Under the pieces are notes generated by a model that worked only from the letters and a program-made list of their open reading frames with translations, made no database searches and was not told the DNA's origin. From contig JACHLS010000007.1 of assembly GCA_014204635.1 (NCBI GenBank), forward strand, positions 95,536 through 159,535: 64,000 nt of DNA. Reading direction: 5' to 3'. Numbering within the stretch: position 1 is the first letter of the stretch; the number at the start of each line of letters is the position of its first letter. This document shows, piece by piece, positions 25,326 through 34,106 of the stretch. A program made the translations under genes and the position numbers. The stretch is from Sporosarcina luteola. GTDB taxonomy: Bacteria; Bacillota; Bacilli; Bacillales_A; Planococcaceae.

Positions 25326-26657
25326 ATGGAAAAGAAACCCGATGGCATCATCATTGGCGTCAACGAAAAGGTAAGCGCCCCAAAAGCCTTGGTTCTTGGA
25401 TTACAGCACGTACTCGCGATGGACTTGTATATCGCTCCGATCATCATTGCAGGACTTTTATCTTTAACTGTAGAAAACACGTCTTTCTTTATCCAAATGT
25501 GCTTCTTTGCAACAGGCATTGCCACATTAATTCAAACAGGTGCGGGCATTAAGCTCCCCGTCGTACAAGGCCCTTCCTATGTACCAGTTGGCGCCATCGC
25601 AGCAATCGGCAGCAAATTAGGGCTTGGTGCCATTGCAGGGAGTTTGATTCCCGGTGCTATTTTTATTGCCCTCCTTGGTTATCCTTTAAAATGGTTCGCG
25701 AAAGCGGTTCGCAAAACGATTCCTCCACTCGTCGGCGGAACAGTCATTATTATTGTTGGGATTGCGTTGATGCCGATTGGCCTGAACAATATCTTTTTGG
25801 CGGAAGGCAGCATCGGCACGAATATCATAGTGGCTTCCGTTTCTGCTCTCATTGTCATCGTTTGTATGCTGCTTGGAAGGAGACTTGGAGGCATTGGCAC
25901 CTTTTTCCGGTTGGTCTCTGTAATTCTCGCAATCGTTGGCGGCACTATTACAGCCGGCATTCTCGGTACTGTGGATTTTTCTCCTGTCCGGGACGCGGCA
26001 TGGTTTTCATTACCGTCGCTATTGCCTTTTGGAAAACCGGTATTTAATACGGGTGCTATCATATCCATGATTTTTGTCTATTTAATTATCTTAATCGAAA
26101 CGACCGGTACATGGTTCGTCGTTTCCACAGTTACCGGGGAAGAGCTGGATGAGAAGCGGTTGAATCGTGCTTCCTTCGGTGAGGGACTTGGCTGTTTGGC
26201 GGGTTCGCTTGTCGGCAGTACCCCGATGACCGGCTATTCATCCAATGCCGGACTTCTTGCAATCACAGGTGTTGCCAGCCGGACGGTCATCATGGTCAGC
26301 GGCGGAATCCTGGTCTGTCTGGGCCTTGTTCCTAAGTTGTCGACTGCAATTACCTGCATCCCGGAACCTGTCATCAATGGGATATTCGGTATTGTCTGTG
26401 TGGCAATCGTGACAAACGGGATGAAAGTCATTCAACCGATTGTCATCGACGATCGAAACATGATGGTTATCGGAATTCCCATCCTTCTGACGATCGCCGT
26501 CACAGTACTGCCGAAAGAAGTGCTGGCGAATGTGCCAGACTGGGCGAACTATATCCTGTCGTCCGGCATCACGGTCGGTGCGCTGGCTACGGTCCTGCTG
26601 AACTTGATCATTCCGGTCGCCAAAAAAGAAACTGTTGAACCTCCATCAATTGAATAA
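25326..26657 (+). CDS. NCS2 xanthine/uracil-type permease
   Basis: Nucleobase:cation symporter-2 transporter of 443 aa with about 12-14 membrane helices. Family features are GLQHVLAMDLYIAPIIIAG at the start, VVQGPSYVPVGAI, and ETTGTWFVVSTVTGE, the segment that carries the substrate-site Glu. It most resembles the PbuX/PucJ/PucK purine branch (xanthine or urate). GAGAGAGG lies upstream of the ATG. There is no purine riboswitch in the leader. It is divergent from the Rieske oxygenase, with a shared control region. Confidence 0.87.
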   Translation: MEKKPDGIIIGVNEKVSAPKALVLGLQHVLAMDLYIAPIIIAGLLSLTVENTSFFIQMCFFATGIATLIQTGAGIKLPVVQGPSYVPVGAIAAIGSKLGLGAIAGSLIPGAIFIALLGYPLKWFAKAVRKTIPPLVGGTVIIIVGIALMPIGLNNIFLAEGSIGTNIIVASVSALIVIVCMLLGRRLGGIGTFFRLVSVILAIVGGTITAGILGTVDFSPVRDAAWFSLPSLLPFGKPVFNTGAIISMIFVYLIILIETTGTWFVVSTVTGEELDEKRLNRASFGEGLGCLAGSLVGSTPMTGYSSNAGLLAITGVASRTVIMVSGGILVCLGLVPKLSTAITCIPEPVINGIFGIVCVAIVTNGMKVIQPIVIDDRNMMVIGIPILLTIAVTVLPKEVLANVPDWANYILSSGITVGALATVLLNLIIPVAKKETVEPPSIE

Positions 26658-26666
26658 ACAGAAAGA

Positions 26667-26697
26667 GGGCAGACACGGATTGTGTCTGCCCCTTTTA
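26667..26697. terminator. Terminator after the NCS2 permease
   Basis: Ten-pair stem GGGCAGACAC / GTGTCTGCCC with a five-base loop, then CTTTT. On the minus strand it also ends in T-rich sequence and can serve ywbE. Confidence 0.9.
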
Positions 26698-26702
26698 TGG
26701 CA

Positions 26703-26897
26703 TCATTCCAAAATATCGCATACCCTGCCTACTTGTCCGTCCGCCAGGCGTACTTTAATGCCATGCGGATGATAGCTGGAGTTCGTCAACAAATCTTTTA
26801 CGATACCTTCCGTTTTGTTGCCGGTCCGCTGATCCTTTTTTAAGATGACATTCACTCGCAGTCCAGGCTTAACATCACTTCTATTCCGTCCATCCAT
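26703..26897 (-). CDS. ywbE: YwbE-family protein
   Basis: Small conserved protein (64 aa) of the YwbE/DUF2196 family. It has GLRVNVILKKDQRTGNKTEG and SSYHPHGIKVRL, and ends GQVGRVCDILE. The role is unknown. Its basic, KOW-like strand pattern suggests nucleic-acid binding. The ATG (26895-26897) shares one base with the TAA of the upstream methyltransferase gene (TAATG), and GGAGGG lies 11 bases before it, so expression is coupled. Confidence 0.85.
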   Translation of the reverse strand: MDGRNRSDVKPGLRVNVILKKDQRTGNKTEGIVKDLLTNSSYHPHGIKVRLADGQVGRVCDILE

Positions 26898-27502
26898 TAG
26901 GCGTCTGTCCCTCCTTTTTGAAATATGCATTGTACGACATGGGCCTTCCCCGTGTGAAGCTGCCCTTCCTCTCGGTAGACTTCCCCTATATAAAAATGTT
27001 CAATGAAATAGCCATCGAAACTTTGCAGCACGCGCACGGGATCAACTAACAACGCCTCGTCACGCGGCCCGCCTGTTCCGTAGCGGAGCTGATCTTTCGT
27101 GTATAATTCACTGATATAATAGCCGCCTGGCCGCAGGGATTGTTGAATTCCCTCAAGTGTGCGTTTCATCACTTGATGTGGAAAATGGCCAAAAATGTGG
27201 ACAACGGCATCCCATTGCTCATCCCCCCACTCCACATCTGCCAAGTCACGGAGTTCCGTTTTCACGGCAACCCCTTTTTCCGCAGCCAATTTCGCTGTTT
27301 TTTCCAGGCCTGCTTTGGCATAATCCCATGCCGTCACATCAAAGCCGAGGGACGCCAGATAAACGGCATTTCGTCCCTCCCCTTCCGCAATGCAGAGCAC
27401 TTTACCTTTCGTTAAATGCTTTGCCGCTTCCATCACGAATTGATTCGGCTCTTTTCCATAAACATATTCCTCTGTGTCGAAGCGTTCGTGCCATGGGTTC
27501 AT
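26897..27502 (-). CDS. Class I SAM-dependent methyltransferase (TehB-like)
   Basis: Small-molecule methyltransferase (201 aa). It starts NPWHERFDTEEYVYGKEPNQFV, a typical TehB/SmtA-like opening. The SAM-binding motif I is VLCIAEGEGRNAVYLA near residues 35-50, followed by an acidic loop AWDYAKAG. The substrate is unknown. The ATG at 27500-27502 and a TTG just before it are both possible behind GAAGGGA. Its upstream region holds the 900-base repeat array, which starts about 100 bases before it. Confidence 0.8.
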   Translation of the reverse strand: MNPWHERFDTEEYVYGKEPNQFVMEAAKHLTKGKVLCIAEGEGRNAVYLASLGFDVTAWDYAKAGLEKTAKLAAEKGVAVKTELRDLADVEWGDEQWDAVVHIFGHFPHQVMKRTLEGIQQSLRPGGYYISELYTKDQLRYGTGGPRDEALLVDPVRVLQSFDGYFIEHFYIGEVYREEGQLHTGKAHVVQCIFQKGGTDA

Positions 27503-27602
27503 CAACCATTCATCCCTTCCATCTGCATTATTATCTCCAGTTTAGCACGGAAGTCCACTCTATATGGCTTCCTCACTCCTCCGCCAAGCGCTCAGTCAGG
27601 GG

Positions 27603-28502
27603 TTTTGACGTTCGGCCCGGAGTTCTGGCATTTGCACTCGGATTCTGGCGTTTAACTCGAGGTTCTGGCGTTCGCACCCAGACTCTGGCGTTCAACTCGA
27701 GGTTCTGGCGTTCGTACCCGGATTCTGGCCTTCAACTCGAGGTTCTGGCGTTCACGACCGGATTCTGGCGTTCAACTCGAGGTTCTGGCGTTCAACTCGA
27801 AGTTCTGGCGTTCGCACCCGGATTTTGGCGTTCAACTCGAAGTTCTGGCGTTCGCACCCAGACTCTGGCGTTCAACTCGCGGTTCTGGCGTTCGTACCCG
27901 GATTCTGGCGTTCAACTCGCGGTTCTGGCGTTCGCACCCGGATTCTGGCGTTCGACTCGAGGTTCTGGCGTTCGTATCCGGATTCTGGCGTTCAACTCGA
28001 GGTTCTGGCGTTCGCATCCAGACTCTGGCGTTCAACTCGCGGTTCTGGCGTTCGCACCCGGATTCTGGCGTTCGACTCGAGGTTCTGGCGTTCGTATCCA
28101 GACTCTGGCGTTCAACTCGCGGTTCTGGCGTTCGTACCCGGATTCTGGCGTTCGACTCGAGGTTCTGGCGTTCGCACCCGAATTCTGGCGTTCGTACCCG
28201 AATTCTGGCGTTCAACTCGAAGTTCTGGCGTTCGCATCCAGACTCTGGCGTTCAACTCGAGGTTCTGGCGTTCGTACCCGGATTCTGGCGTTCAACTCGA
28301 GGTTCTGGCGTTCGCACCCGGATTCTGGCGTTCAACTCGAGGTTCTGGCGTTCGCATTCGGATTCTGGCGTTCAACTCGAGGTTCTGGCGTTCGCACCCG
28401 GATTCTGGCGTTCGACTCGAGGTTCTGGCGTTCGTATCCGGATTCTGGCGTTCGACTCGAGGTTCTGGCGTTCGTATCCGGATTCTGGCGTTCAAATCAT
28501 AT
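27603..28502 (+). repeat. Tandem array 2: 45 units of exactly 20 bp
   Basis: Forty-five head-to-tail units with starts every 20 bases from 27603 to 28483, with no insertion or deletion. Two half-unit types mostly alternate: type A ends GTACCCGGA or similar (TTCTGGCGTTCGTACCCGGA) and type B ends AACTCGAGG (TTCTGGCGTTCAACTCGAGG). The first unit and the last are degenerate. A linked variant, CCAGA at the end of one unit with CTCTGG at the start of the next, recurs at least five times, showing that blocks larger than one unit were copied. The array lies between the divergent methyltransferase and ECF sigma-factor genes. It is open in several frames on both strands, but I do not regard it as coding. 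Confidence 0.97.
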
Positions 28503-28513
28503 TTTCGTTGAAG

Positions 28514-28540
28514 TGAAATCTTTTGACCACTCGACCCGTT
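28514..28540 (+). promoter_or_regulatory. ECF-type promoter of the sigma factor operon
   Basis: TGAAAT (28514-28519), a 17-base spacer, then CGTTAT starting at 28537. It resembles the TGAAAC-N16/17-CGT promoters read by ECF sigma factors and starts 12 bases after the end of array 2. It suggests autoregulation of the sigma gene. Confidence 0.6.
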
Positions 28541-28597
28541 ATACTGGATGAAACACAAAATGACATGCGCATGTCCGTTTCAAGTAAGGAGGTCACT

Positions 28598-29164
28598 ATG
28601 GAAGAAGAGCAGCTTTGGATACGCCAAGTGTTGGCAGGCGACAAGCAAGCGTTTGCCAACATTATCAATAAATATAAAAACCCATTGTATGCGACCATTT
28701 TGCGGATGACAAAAAATCCGCAGGACGCTCAAGATCTTGTACAAGATGCTTTTATTAAAGTGTACCGCAATCTTCACAAGTATGATGGAAGCGGTCCTTT
28801 TTCGGGATGGCTCTATCGGGTGGCCATCAATCATTGCATGGATGAGTTTCGGAAAAAACGATACTCCACAGTGCAGGTTCAAATGGACGAAGAAAAGATC
28901 GTCAACCCGACTCATCCAGAAATCGTGTTTTTGAAAAAAGAGAAAAGCCGTCAACTTGAGAGACTCATCTCTACTTTGCCTGTGGATGAACGACTTATCA
29001 TCCTCCTCCGATATGTAAACGAAATCAGTTACGAAGAAATTGCGGAACTAATGGGCGTGCCTTTGTCTACAGTTCGGAACAAACTGCATCGGGCAAAGAA
29101 AAAGATGAGAGAAACGGTGAAACGTGAAGGAGGATATTATCATGAATTGTCCAACGGCGGATAA
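28598..29164 (+). CDS. ECF-type RNA polymerase sigma factor
   Basis: Extracytoplasmic-function sigma factor (188 aa). The sigma-2 region (about 10-80) includes the -10-recognition segment DAQDLVQDAFIKVYRNLHKY and the SGWLYRVAINHCMDEFRKKR segment. The sigma-4 region (about 125-180) has the helix-turn-helix YEEIAELMGVPLSTVRNKLHRAKKKM. The start is ATG 28598 behind AAGGAGG. It overlaps the anti-sigma gene by 23 bases. It resembles B. subtilis SigV/YlaC-type factors, but I would not assign an orthologue. Confidence 0.88.
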   Translation: MEEEQLWIRQVLAGDKQAFANIINKYKNPLYATILRMTKNPQDAQDLVQDAFIKVYRNLHKYDGSGPFSGWLYRVAINHCMDEFRKKRYSTVQVQMDEEKIVNPTHPEIVFLKKEKSRQLERLISTLPVDERLIILLRYVNEISYEEIAELMGVPLSTVRNKLHRAKKKMRETVKREGGYYHELSNGG

Positions 29165-30725
29165 ACTTTCGAAGTACACGGATTCCTTGCTGCCAAGTGA
29201 GGAGCAAGCAGAAATAGAGAAACATGTGACGGCATGTCATTCCTGTCAAACTGTTGTCGCTGCTTACCGTAAAGAGCAGGCCTTCCTGGAAGAAACGTTG
29301 AAGACACCCGGATTGCCCGAGCATTTCTCCGATCTTGTACTGGAGCAACTGGAACCCTATCCGAATCCTAAGAAATTCCCGCGAATCAACATGTGGAAGA
29401 GGTTTGCACTAAGCGCGGCTGGGATTATCATGGCGGCCGGACTCGGAGCTACATTCAATCCGAGCTTCGCCCAGTTTCTCGGCGGCTTATTCTCCACCGA
29501 CCAGGTCGATGAAGGATTGCAATTAGCGGCAGATGCAGGTCTTACTAAACGGATCGGATTAGAGGTGGAGGATCAAGGCCTGACATTCCGCGTAGAAGAC
29601 GTCATTGCTGACTCTTCACGGGTGTCGCTCTCCTATCAAGTATTGGACTCAAATGGCAAGCCGCTGGATACGTTGTTGAATATCAATGAATCGGACAACA
29701 AAATTACCGCAGTTGATCAAAATAGGAAGGAAGTTAACGAATTAGGAACAGCCTGGCAAAAAGGAAGTAAATATGGATTTGTAGAATATTCTTTACGGCA
29801 CCACCCCGATTTGGAACAGCTGACCATTTCGTTTAATCTTGTCGAATTAAACGGAATCAGAGGGAATTGGCAGCTAGATGTTCCAGTCAGCCTCAAGGAA
29901 ACTAAGGCTTTAACACAAACAATTGATTTGAATCATTCAATTTCAACTGATCATGGCATTGCTGTCGATCTACAAAAGCTGAAGATTGCACCTTCTTCCA
30001 CCGAATTGGTTTTTGAAACAGCCTTCACAGAAGAAGAGTTGGCCAAAGTTCAAAAAACGAAACAGAAGCTCGAAGAAACATTCGGTACAGAGCATTTAGA
30101 TTCGATGATATATGGCATGGATTCTGGCCTCAATTACCATATTGAAAACACGGATGGTAAAATTATTTATTCAACAGAAGAAACAACCAATTCGACCACT
30201 CTGGGAGTATATCAGGGAGACAGCATGCAGATAGGCACCTCAGGCCGTACAGTCTCGAGCCATTTATTCGTTCCACGTGATGAAGGACAATTGACCTTTG
30301 TACTAGATGGCATCTATAAGACAGAGCCAACTGATTTCTCGCTCTCCTTTCAAACAAAAGAGATTAAAAAACAACCTATTTCATTTGACTATAAAGGCGT
30401 TCATTTAACGGTCTCCAGCGTGAAGAAACAGTTATTCAGTATAAATCCCTCCGTCTCTATTAAAATGGAAGGAAGCGCCGATTCGCTTGAGGAGGACTTA
30501 GGACATTGGGTTGCGGTCGATGGCGACGGGAACGTGTATCCTGCTAATTTTACAGGAACCATTATGGATGAAAAAGATAAGAATGGACGTCACAAAGCAT
30601 CACTAGACTTGATATTAGAAGATGTACGGGAAATTCCCGAGCAGCTGACATTGTATCTTGTCTCCAAAAGGAGCTATTACCCTATTGAGCAAGAATGGAA
30701 AGTTCCTTTGACTGAAAGAGATTAA
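29142..30725 (+). CDS. Membrane anti-sigma factor with DUF4179-type exported domain
   Basis: Anti-sigma protein of 527 aa. The N-terminal zinc-finger anti-sigma domain is HVTACHSC, the HxxxCxxC zinc motif. One membrane helix follows (about 85-105). A large extracytoplasmic part of about 420 residues has a DUF4179-like segment first and a DUF5643-like beta-rich domain last. It would hold the sigma factor at the membrane until a cell-envelope signal releases it. The start ATG 29142 has AAGGAGG eight bases upstream and lies inside the sigma gene. It ends just before a strong terminator. Confidence 0.83.
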   Translation: MNCPTADKLSKYTDSLLPSEEQAEIEKHVTACHSCQTVVAAYRKEQAFLEETLKTPGLPEHFSDLVLEQLEPYPNPKKFPRINMWKRFALSAAGIIMAAGLGATFNPSFAQFLGGLFSTDQVDEGLQLAADAGLTKRIGLEVEDQGLTFRVEDVIADSSRVSLSYQVLDSNGKPLDTLLNINESDNKITAVDQNRKEVNELGTAWQKGSKYGFVEYSLRHHPDLEQLTISFNLVELNGIRGNWQLDVPVSLKETKALTQTIDLNHSISTDHGIAVDLQKLKIAPSSTELVFETAFTEEELAKVQKTKQKLEETFGTEHLDSMIYGMDSGLNYHIENTDGKIIYSTEETTNSTTLGVYQGDSMQIGTSGRTVSSHLFVPRDEGQLTFVLDGIYKTEPTDFSLSFQTKEIKKQPISFDYKGVHLTVSSVKKQLFSINPSVSIKMEGSADSLEEDLGHWVAVDGDGNVYPANFTGTIMDEKDKNGRHKASLDLILEDVREIPEQLTLYLVSKRSYYPIEQEWKVPLTERD

Positions 30726-30735
30726 TACGTCATAG

Positions 30736-30775
30736 ACTGCTGCATGCCATATTCATGGTTTGCAGCAGTTTTTTC
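30736..30775 (+). terminator. Terminator of the sigma/anti-sigma operon
   Basis: Stem ACTGCTGCA (30736-30744) with TGCAGCAGT (30761-30769), extended inward by CCAT/ATGG, followed by TTTTTT. Confidence 0.92.
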
Positions 30776-30894
30776 GTTTCCAATTTGCCACAAGAACGCA
30801 TATTAATCTCGTCACTAAATCGTCAAATCCACGACAGATCCTTTCAGCTCGCATTCTACGTGTTGCTTTCCTAGCAAACTGCTTAATCAAACGG

Positions 30895-30950
30895 TTGACG
30901 TAAATTAGTAGACCCCCTAAACTATATAATTAGTTGAGGGGGTCTACTAA
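30895..30950 (+). promoter_or_regulatory. Promoter and 13-bp perfect inverted repeat before the MarR gene
   Basis: The -35 TTGACG (30895-30900), a 17-bp spacer and the -10 TAAACT (30918-30923) form a good promoter. TTAGTAGACCCCC (30905-30917) and GGGGGTCTACTAA (30938-30950) are perfect inverted arms 20 bases apart. The first lies between -35 and -10, and the second covers the ribosome-binding site. This placement fits a repressor operator for the MarR protein encoded next. Confidence 0.8.
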
Positions 30951-30951
30951 T

Positions 30952-31398
30952 TTGAAAGAGAAAATAAAAGAAGCGATCGAGCTGTTTGAGGATGTCATGA
31001 TTTTTGGTGCTGCGCATGTCATGAAGTCGGTAGATGTTGAGATTTGGAATGAATTTTCGCCCGAGCAGATTCAAGTACTGAAGATTCTTTCGACACATGG
31101 ACCGCTTTCAAATGGAAAATTAGCTGAAGTCCAAGGAGTCCATAAAAGCGCCGTTTCGACCCGTTTACGGAAGCTAGAGGAAAAAGGGCTGGTCACATCC
31201 TCCAAGGACCCCGATGACCAGCGAACAAAGGTGATCGAGCTGACCTCGTCGGGAGCAGAGATTCTAAAGCAAGCCGATGAAGCCGTATTCGAAAGTATTG
31301 AGAAGTTATTTAGCGGCCATATCGTAGAGGAAGAAATCGATACGTTCGTAAACACGTTCCGTAAGCTAAAAGATATATTACAAATGAAAGGACTGTAA
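30952..31398 (+). CDS. MarR-family regulator
   Basis: Winged-helix repressor of 148 aa. The core reads SPEQIQVLKILSTHGPLSNGKLAEV, the recognition helix KSAVSTRLRKLEEKGLV, and the wing DPDDQRTKVIELTSSG. The start is TTG 30952 with GAGGGGG upstream; a TTG 18 bases earlier lies inside the operator. Two bases separate its stop from the MMPL gene, so it most likely represses its own operon through the inverted repeat upstream. The pair resembles B. subtilis ydgG-ydgH. Confidence 0.87.
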   Translation: MKEKIKEAIELFEDVMIFGAAHVMKSVDVEIWNEFSPEQIQVLKILSTHGPLSNGKLAEVQGVHKSAVSTRLRKLEEKGLVTSSKDPDDQRTKVIELTSSGAEILKQADEAVFESIEKLFSGHIVEEEIDTFVNTFRKLKDILQMKGL

Positions 31399-31400
31399 CT

Positions 31401-34055
31401 ATGAAACATATCTTGAAATTTAGATGGCCGATTTTTATCGGATTAATTGTGCTGACAGCAGCGCTATTCATCCTGGCTCCTAATCTCGCTAAGCAGGCGG
31501 AGGAAGCAGGATCATTTCAGTTGCCGGACACAGCGGATTCCCAAAAAGCGGCTGACATTCTTAAAAAGGCCAGGGCATCAGAAGATACGATATCACTCGT
31601 TTACGCTCTCGATACCCCGGTCGATGATGCACTTAGGAAAGATGTATCGGGTGTTGCCAAGAAAATTGAGTCCTTGGGCAAACCCGTTAAAGCTGTTCTA
31701 GATCCTTTTGAAAACGAAGAAATGGAAACGCAACTCGTATCAGAAGACAAGAAGACGATTCTCGTTCCTGTTACAGTAGATGGTTCCCATGAAGAAATTA
31801 TTGAACTTACAGATAAAATCCATGCAGACGTGATTCCTAAAAACGAAACTGTCTATTTGACGGGTGAAGCAATTATTAACAATGACGTAAATCTAAGTGC
31901 GCAAGAAGGGTTGAAAAAGACCGAATTGATTACGGTCATCCTGATTTTCGGCTTATTGCTCATCGTGTTCCGCTCCATCGTGACACCATTCGTTCCACTG
32001 CTGGCGGTCGGCATATCCTACTTGCTAAGCCAGTCTCTCGTGGCGTTCTTTATCGATTGGTTCGGCTTTCCTGTATCCAATTACACGCAGATCTTTCTGG
32101 TGGCCATTTTATTCGGCCTTGGAACAGATTACTGCATTCTCTTGTTAAGCCGGTATAAAGAGGAATTGCTTGCCGGTCATGAAGTGGAAGAGTCCATCCT
32201 CAATACGTACAAAACGGCCGGACGGACTTTATTCATCAGCGCGACAGCCGTATTTATCGGATTTGCAGCAATCGGATTTGCAGATTTCCCAATCTTCAAA
32301 TCTGCTGTCGCCGTGGCAGTCGGAATCGCCGTATTGCTTGTCATTTTGTACACCGTCGTTCCACTGTTCATGATGTTATTGAAAGATAAATTATTTTGGC
32401 CTTCGAAAGGGGCCGCTTCCCATAAAGACAGCAAAGTCTGGATTGCATTCAGTAAAGTATCAGTGTTCCGTCCCCTTGTATCCATGCTCATTGTGGCGAT
32501 CATCTCGATCCCTCTCTTGCTGACGTATGATAACGACCTTTCCTTCAATACGGTCGACGAAATCGATGACAGCAAGGAATCCGTCATGGGATTGAACCGG
32601 ATCTCGGAAGCGTTCGGAGAGGGTGATTCATTACCTGTCCAAGTCATCTTGAAGAAGAATGAACCCATCGTGAATGAAAAGGATGTCACGTATCTCGAAT
32701 CCATCAGCAAAGATTTAGAGAAGGTGGATGGTGTTAAAAGCGTTCGCACGATCACTCGGCCGACAGGCGAATTGCTTGAAGATTTGTATGTCGATCATCA
32801 AATTACGTTGATGGCGGATGGTTTGGATGATGCCGTTACCGGTCTGGCAGAAGTCCAAGACGGACTCAAGCAAATACAAGGTGGATTAAATGAAATAACC
32901 GGCCAATTGCCTGCTGGTTCAACTGCCTCTTCCGGCGGTGCCGGATTGCGCCAGGCTGCTGGCGGCATCGGTAAAATAAACGAACAACTCGGCAAAATTG
33001 CAGGCGGGCTAGAGCAAGGCATGCCTGCCGAACAAGCTGCAGGTGGATTGAAAGCATTGAGCGGCGAACTGAAAAAAGTAAGCAATAGTTTGTATGGCGC
33101 TGCCAACCAACTAGATGGTTCAACTGGACAGATCGGTGCCCTTTCAGGCGGATTAACGGAACTTGCCAAAGGAGTCGAAGCTGCGCATGGCGGACTTGGC
33201 GAAATCCATTCCGGTCTTTCGGACTTATCTGCCATGCTCCATGACATGGGAGATTCCAAAAGCGTACGGGATACCGGGTTGTTCATTCCTGAAGAAACAC
33301 TTGATAATAAAGACTTTAAACAAGTGTTAGATCGCTATACCATTGACAAGGAAACCGGGATTATTCTCGAAGTCATTTTAGAGCAGGATCCCTATTCACG
33401 TGAAGCCATCTCCACCGTTCATGACATAAAAGAAACGATGGAACGTTCCGTCATTGAAACACCTTTCGAAAAAGCGGAGATCGCATTAAGCGGAATTTCT
33501 GTTATGAATGCAGATTTGAGTGATATCTCGACAAAAGATTTTACTCGAACTGTTACGATTATGCTCGTTGGTTTGTTTGTCGTCTTGTTCATACTCTTCC
33601 GATCTGCCATCATGCCGGCTTATATGATCGGCTCGCTCTTGCTTACGTATTATACATCCGTATCTATTACGGAACTGATTTTCGTGAACGGCCTTGGCTA
33701 TGACGGCATCAGTTGGGCAGTGCCTTTCTTCGGGTTCATCATGTTAATTGCGCTCGGCGTGGATTATTCAATCTTCCTGCTCGACCGGTTCCGTGAAGAA
33801 AGCATCAACGGAAAGAATGTACGTGATGCCTTGGTGACATCGATGGCCAAAATGGGGACAGTTATCATTACAGCCGCTGTCATTCTCGCCGGCACATTCG
33901 GCGCGATGATGCCGTCGGGCGTACTCAGCCTAGTGCAGATTGCGACAATCGTCATCACCGGATTATTGCTATATGGTTTGATTATCTTACCATTGCTCAT
34001 TCCAGCCATCACCGTATCGTTTGGACGCGGCGTCTGGTGGCCATACAGAGGATAA
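31401..34055 (+). CDS. MMPL/RND-family transporter (YdgH-like)
   Basis: Large membrane exporter of 884 aa with two MMPL halves. Each half has an extracytoplasmic loop followed by a block of about five helices (about residues 170-330 and 710-880), and a single helix lies at the N-terminus. The second extracytoplasmic loop (about 470-620) is a long glycine-rich helical stretch with repeats of the type GLxxIxxGL, as in YhgE-like phage-infection proteins. The substrate is unknown, with lipids or drugs typical of the family. AAAGGAC precedes the ATG. It is co-transcribed with the MarR gene. Confidence 0.87.
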   Translation: MKHILKFRWPIFIGLIVLTAALFILAPNLAKQAEEAGSFQLPDTADSQKAADILKKARASEDTISLVYALDTPVDDALRKDVSGVAKKIESLGKPVKAVLDPFENEEMETQLVSEDKKTILVPVTVDGSHEEIIELTDKIHADVIPKNETVYLTGEAIINNDVNLSAQEGLKKTELITVILIFGLLLIVFRSIVTPFVPLLAVGISYLLSQSLVAFFIDWFGFPVSNYTQIFLVAILFGLGTDYCILLLSRYKEELLAGHEVEESILNTYKTAGRTLFISATAVFIGFAAIGFADFPIFKSAVAVAVGIAVLLVILYTVVPLFMMLLKDKLFWPSKGAASHKDSKVWIAFSKVSVFRPLVSMLIVAIISIPLLLTYDNDLSFNTVDEIDDSKESVMGLNRISEAFGEGDSLPVQVILKKNEPIVNEKDVTYLESISKDLEKVDGVKSVRTITRPTGELLEDLYVDHQITLMADGLDDAVTGLAEVQDGLKQIQGGLNEITGQLPAGSTASSGGAGLRQAAGGIGKINEQLGKIAGGLEQGMPAEQAAGGLKALSGELKKVSNSLYGAANQLDGSTGQIGALSGGLTELAKGVEAAHGGLGEIHSGLSDLSAMLHDMGDSKSVRDTGLFIPEETLDNKDFKQVLDRYTIDKETGIILEVILEQDPYSREAISTVHDIKETMERSVIETPFEKAEIALSGISVMNADLSDISTKDFTRTVTIMLVGLFVVLFILFRSAIMPAYMIGSLLLTYYTSVSITELIFVNGLGYDGISWAVPFFGFIMLIALGVDYSIFLLDRFREESINGKNVRDALVTSMAKMGTVIITAAVILAGTFGAMMPSGVLSLVQIATIVITGLLLYGLIILPLLIPAITVSFGRGVWWPYRG

Positions 34056-34068
34056 TGAGCGCACAAAA

Positions 34069-34103
34069 ACACCCGAGCACATCATCTTTGTGATCGGGTG
34101 TTT
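34069..34103. terminator. Bidirectional terminator between MMPL and amidohydrolase genes
   Basis: Stem AACACCCGA (34069-34077) with TCGGGTGTT (34095-34103). It is followed by TCTTTT on the plus strand and by five T on the minus strand. Confidence 0.9.
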
Positions 34104-34106
34104 CTT

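Noticed and set aside
27603..28502. CRISPR array
   Set aside because: The 20-bp units are contiguous, with no unique spacers between conserved repeats, and no cas genes are present.
27157..28551. 464-codon open frame and other frames across array 2, with 20-residue protein repeats
   Set aside because: The frame is open because the 20-bp units contain no stop word. Other frames and the minus strand are open too, there is no ribosome-binding site, and the period of 20 is not a multiple of three.
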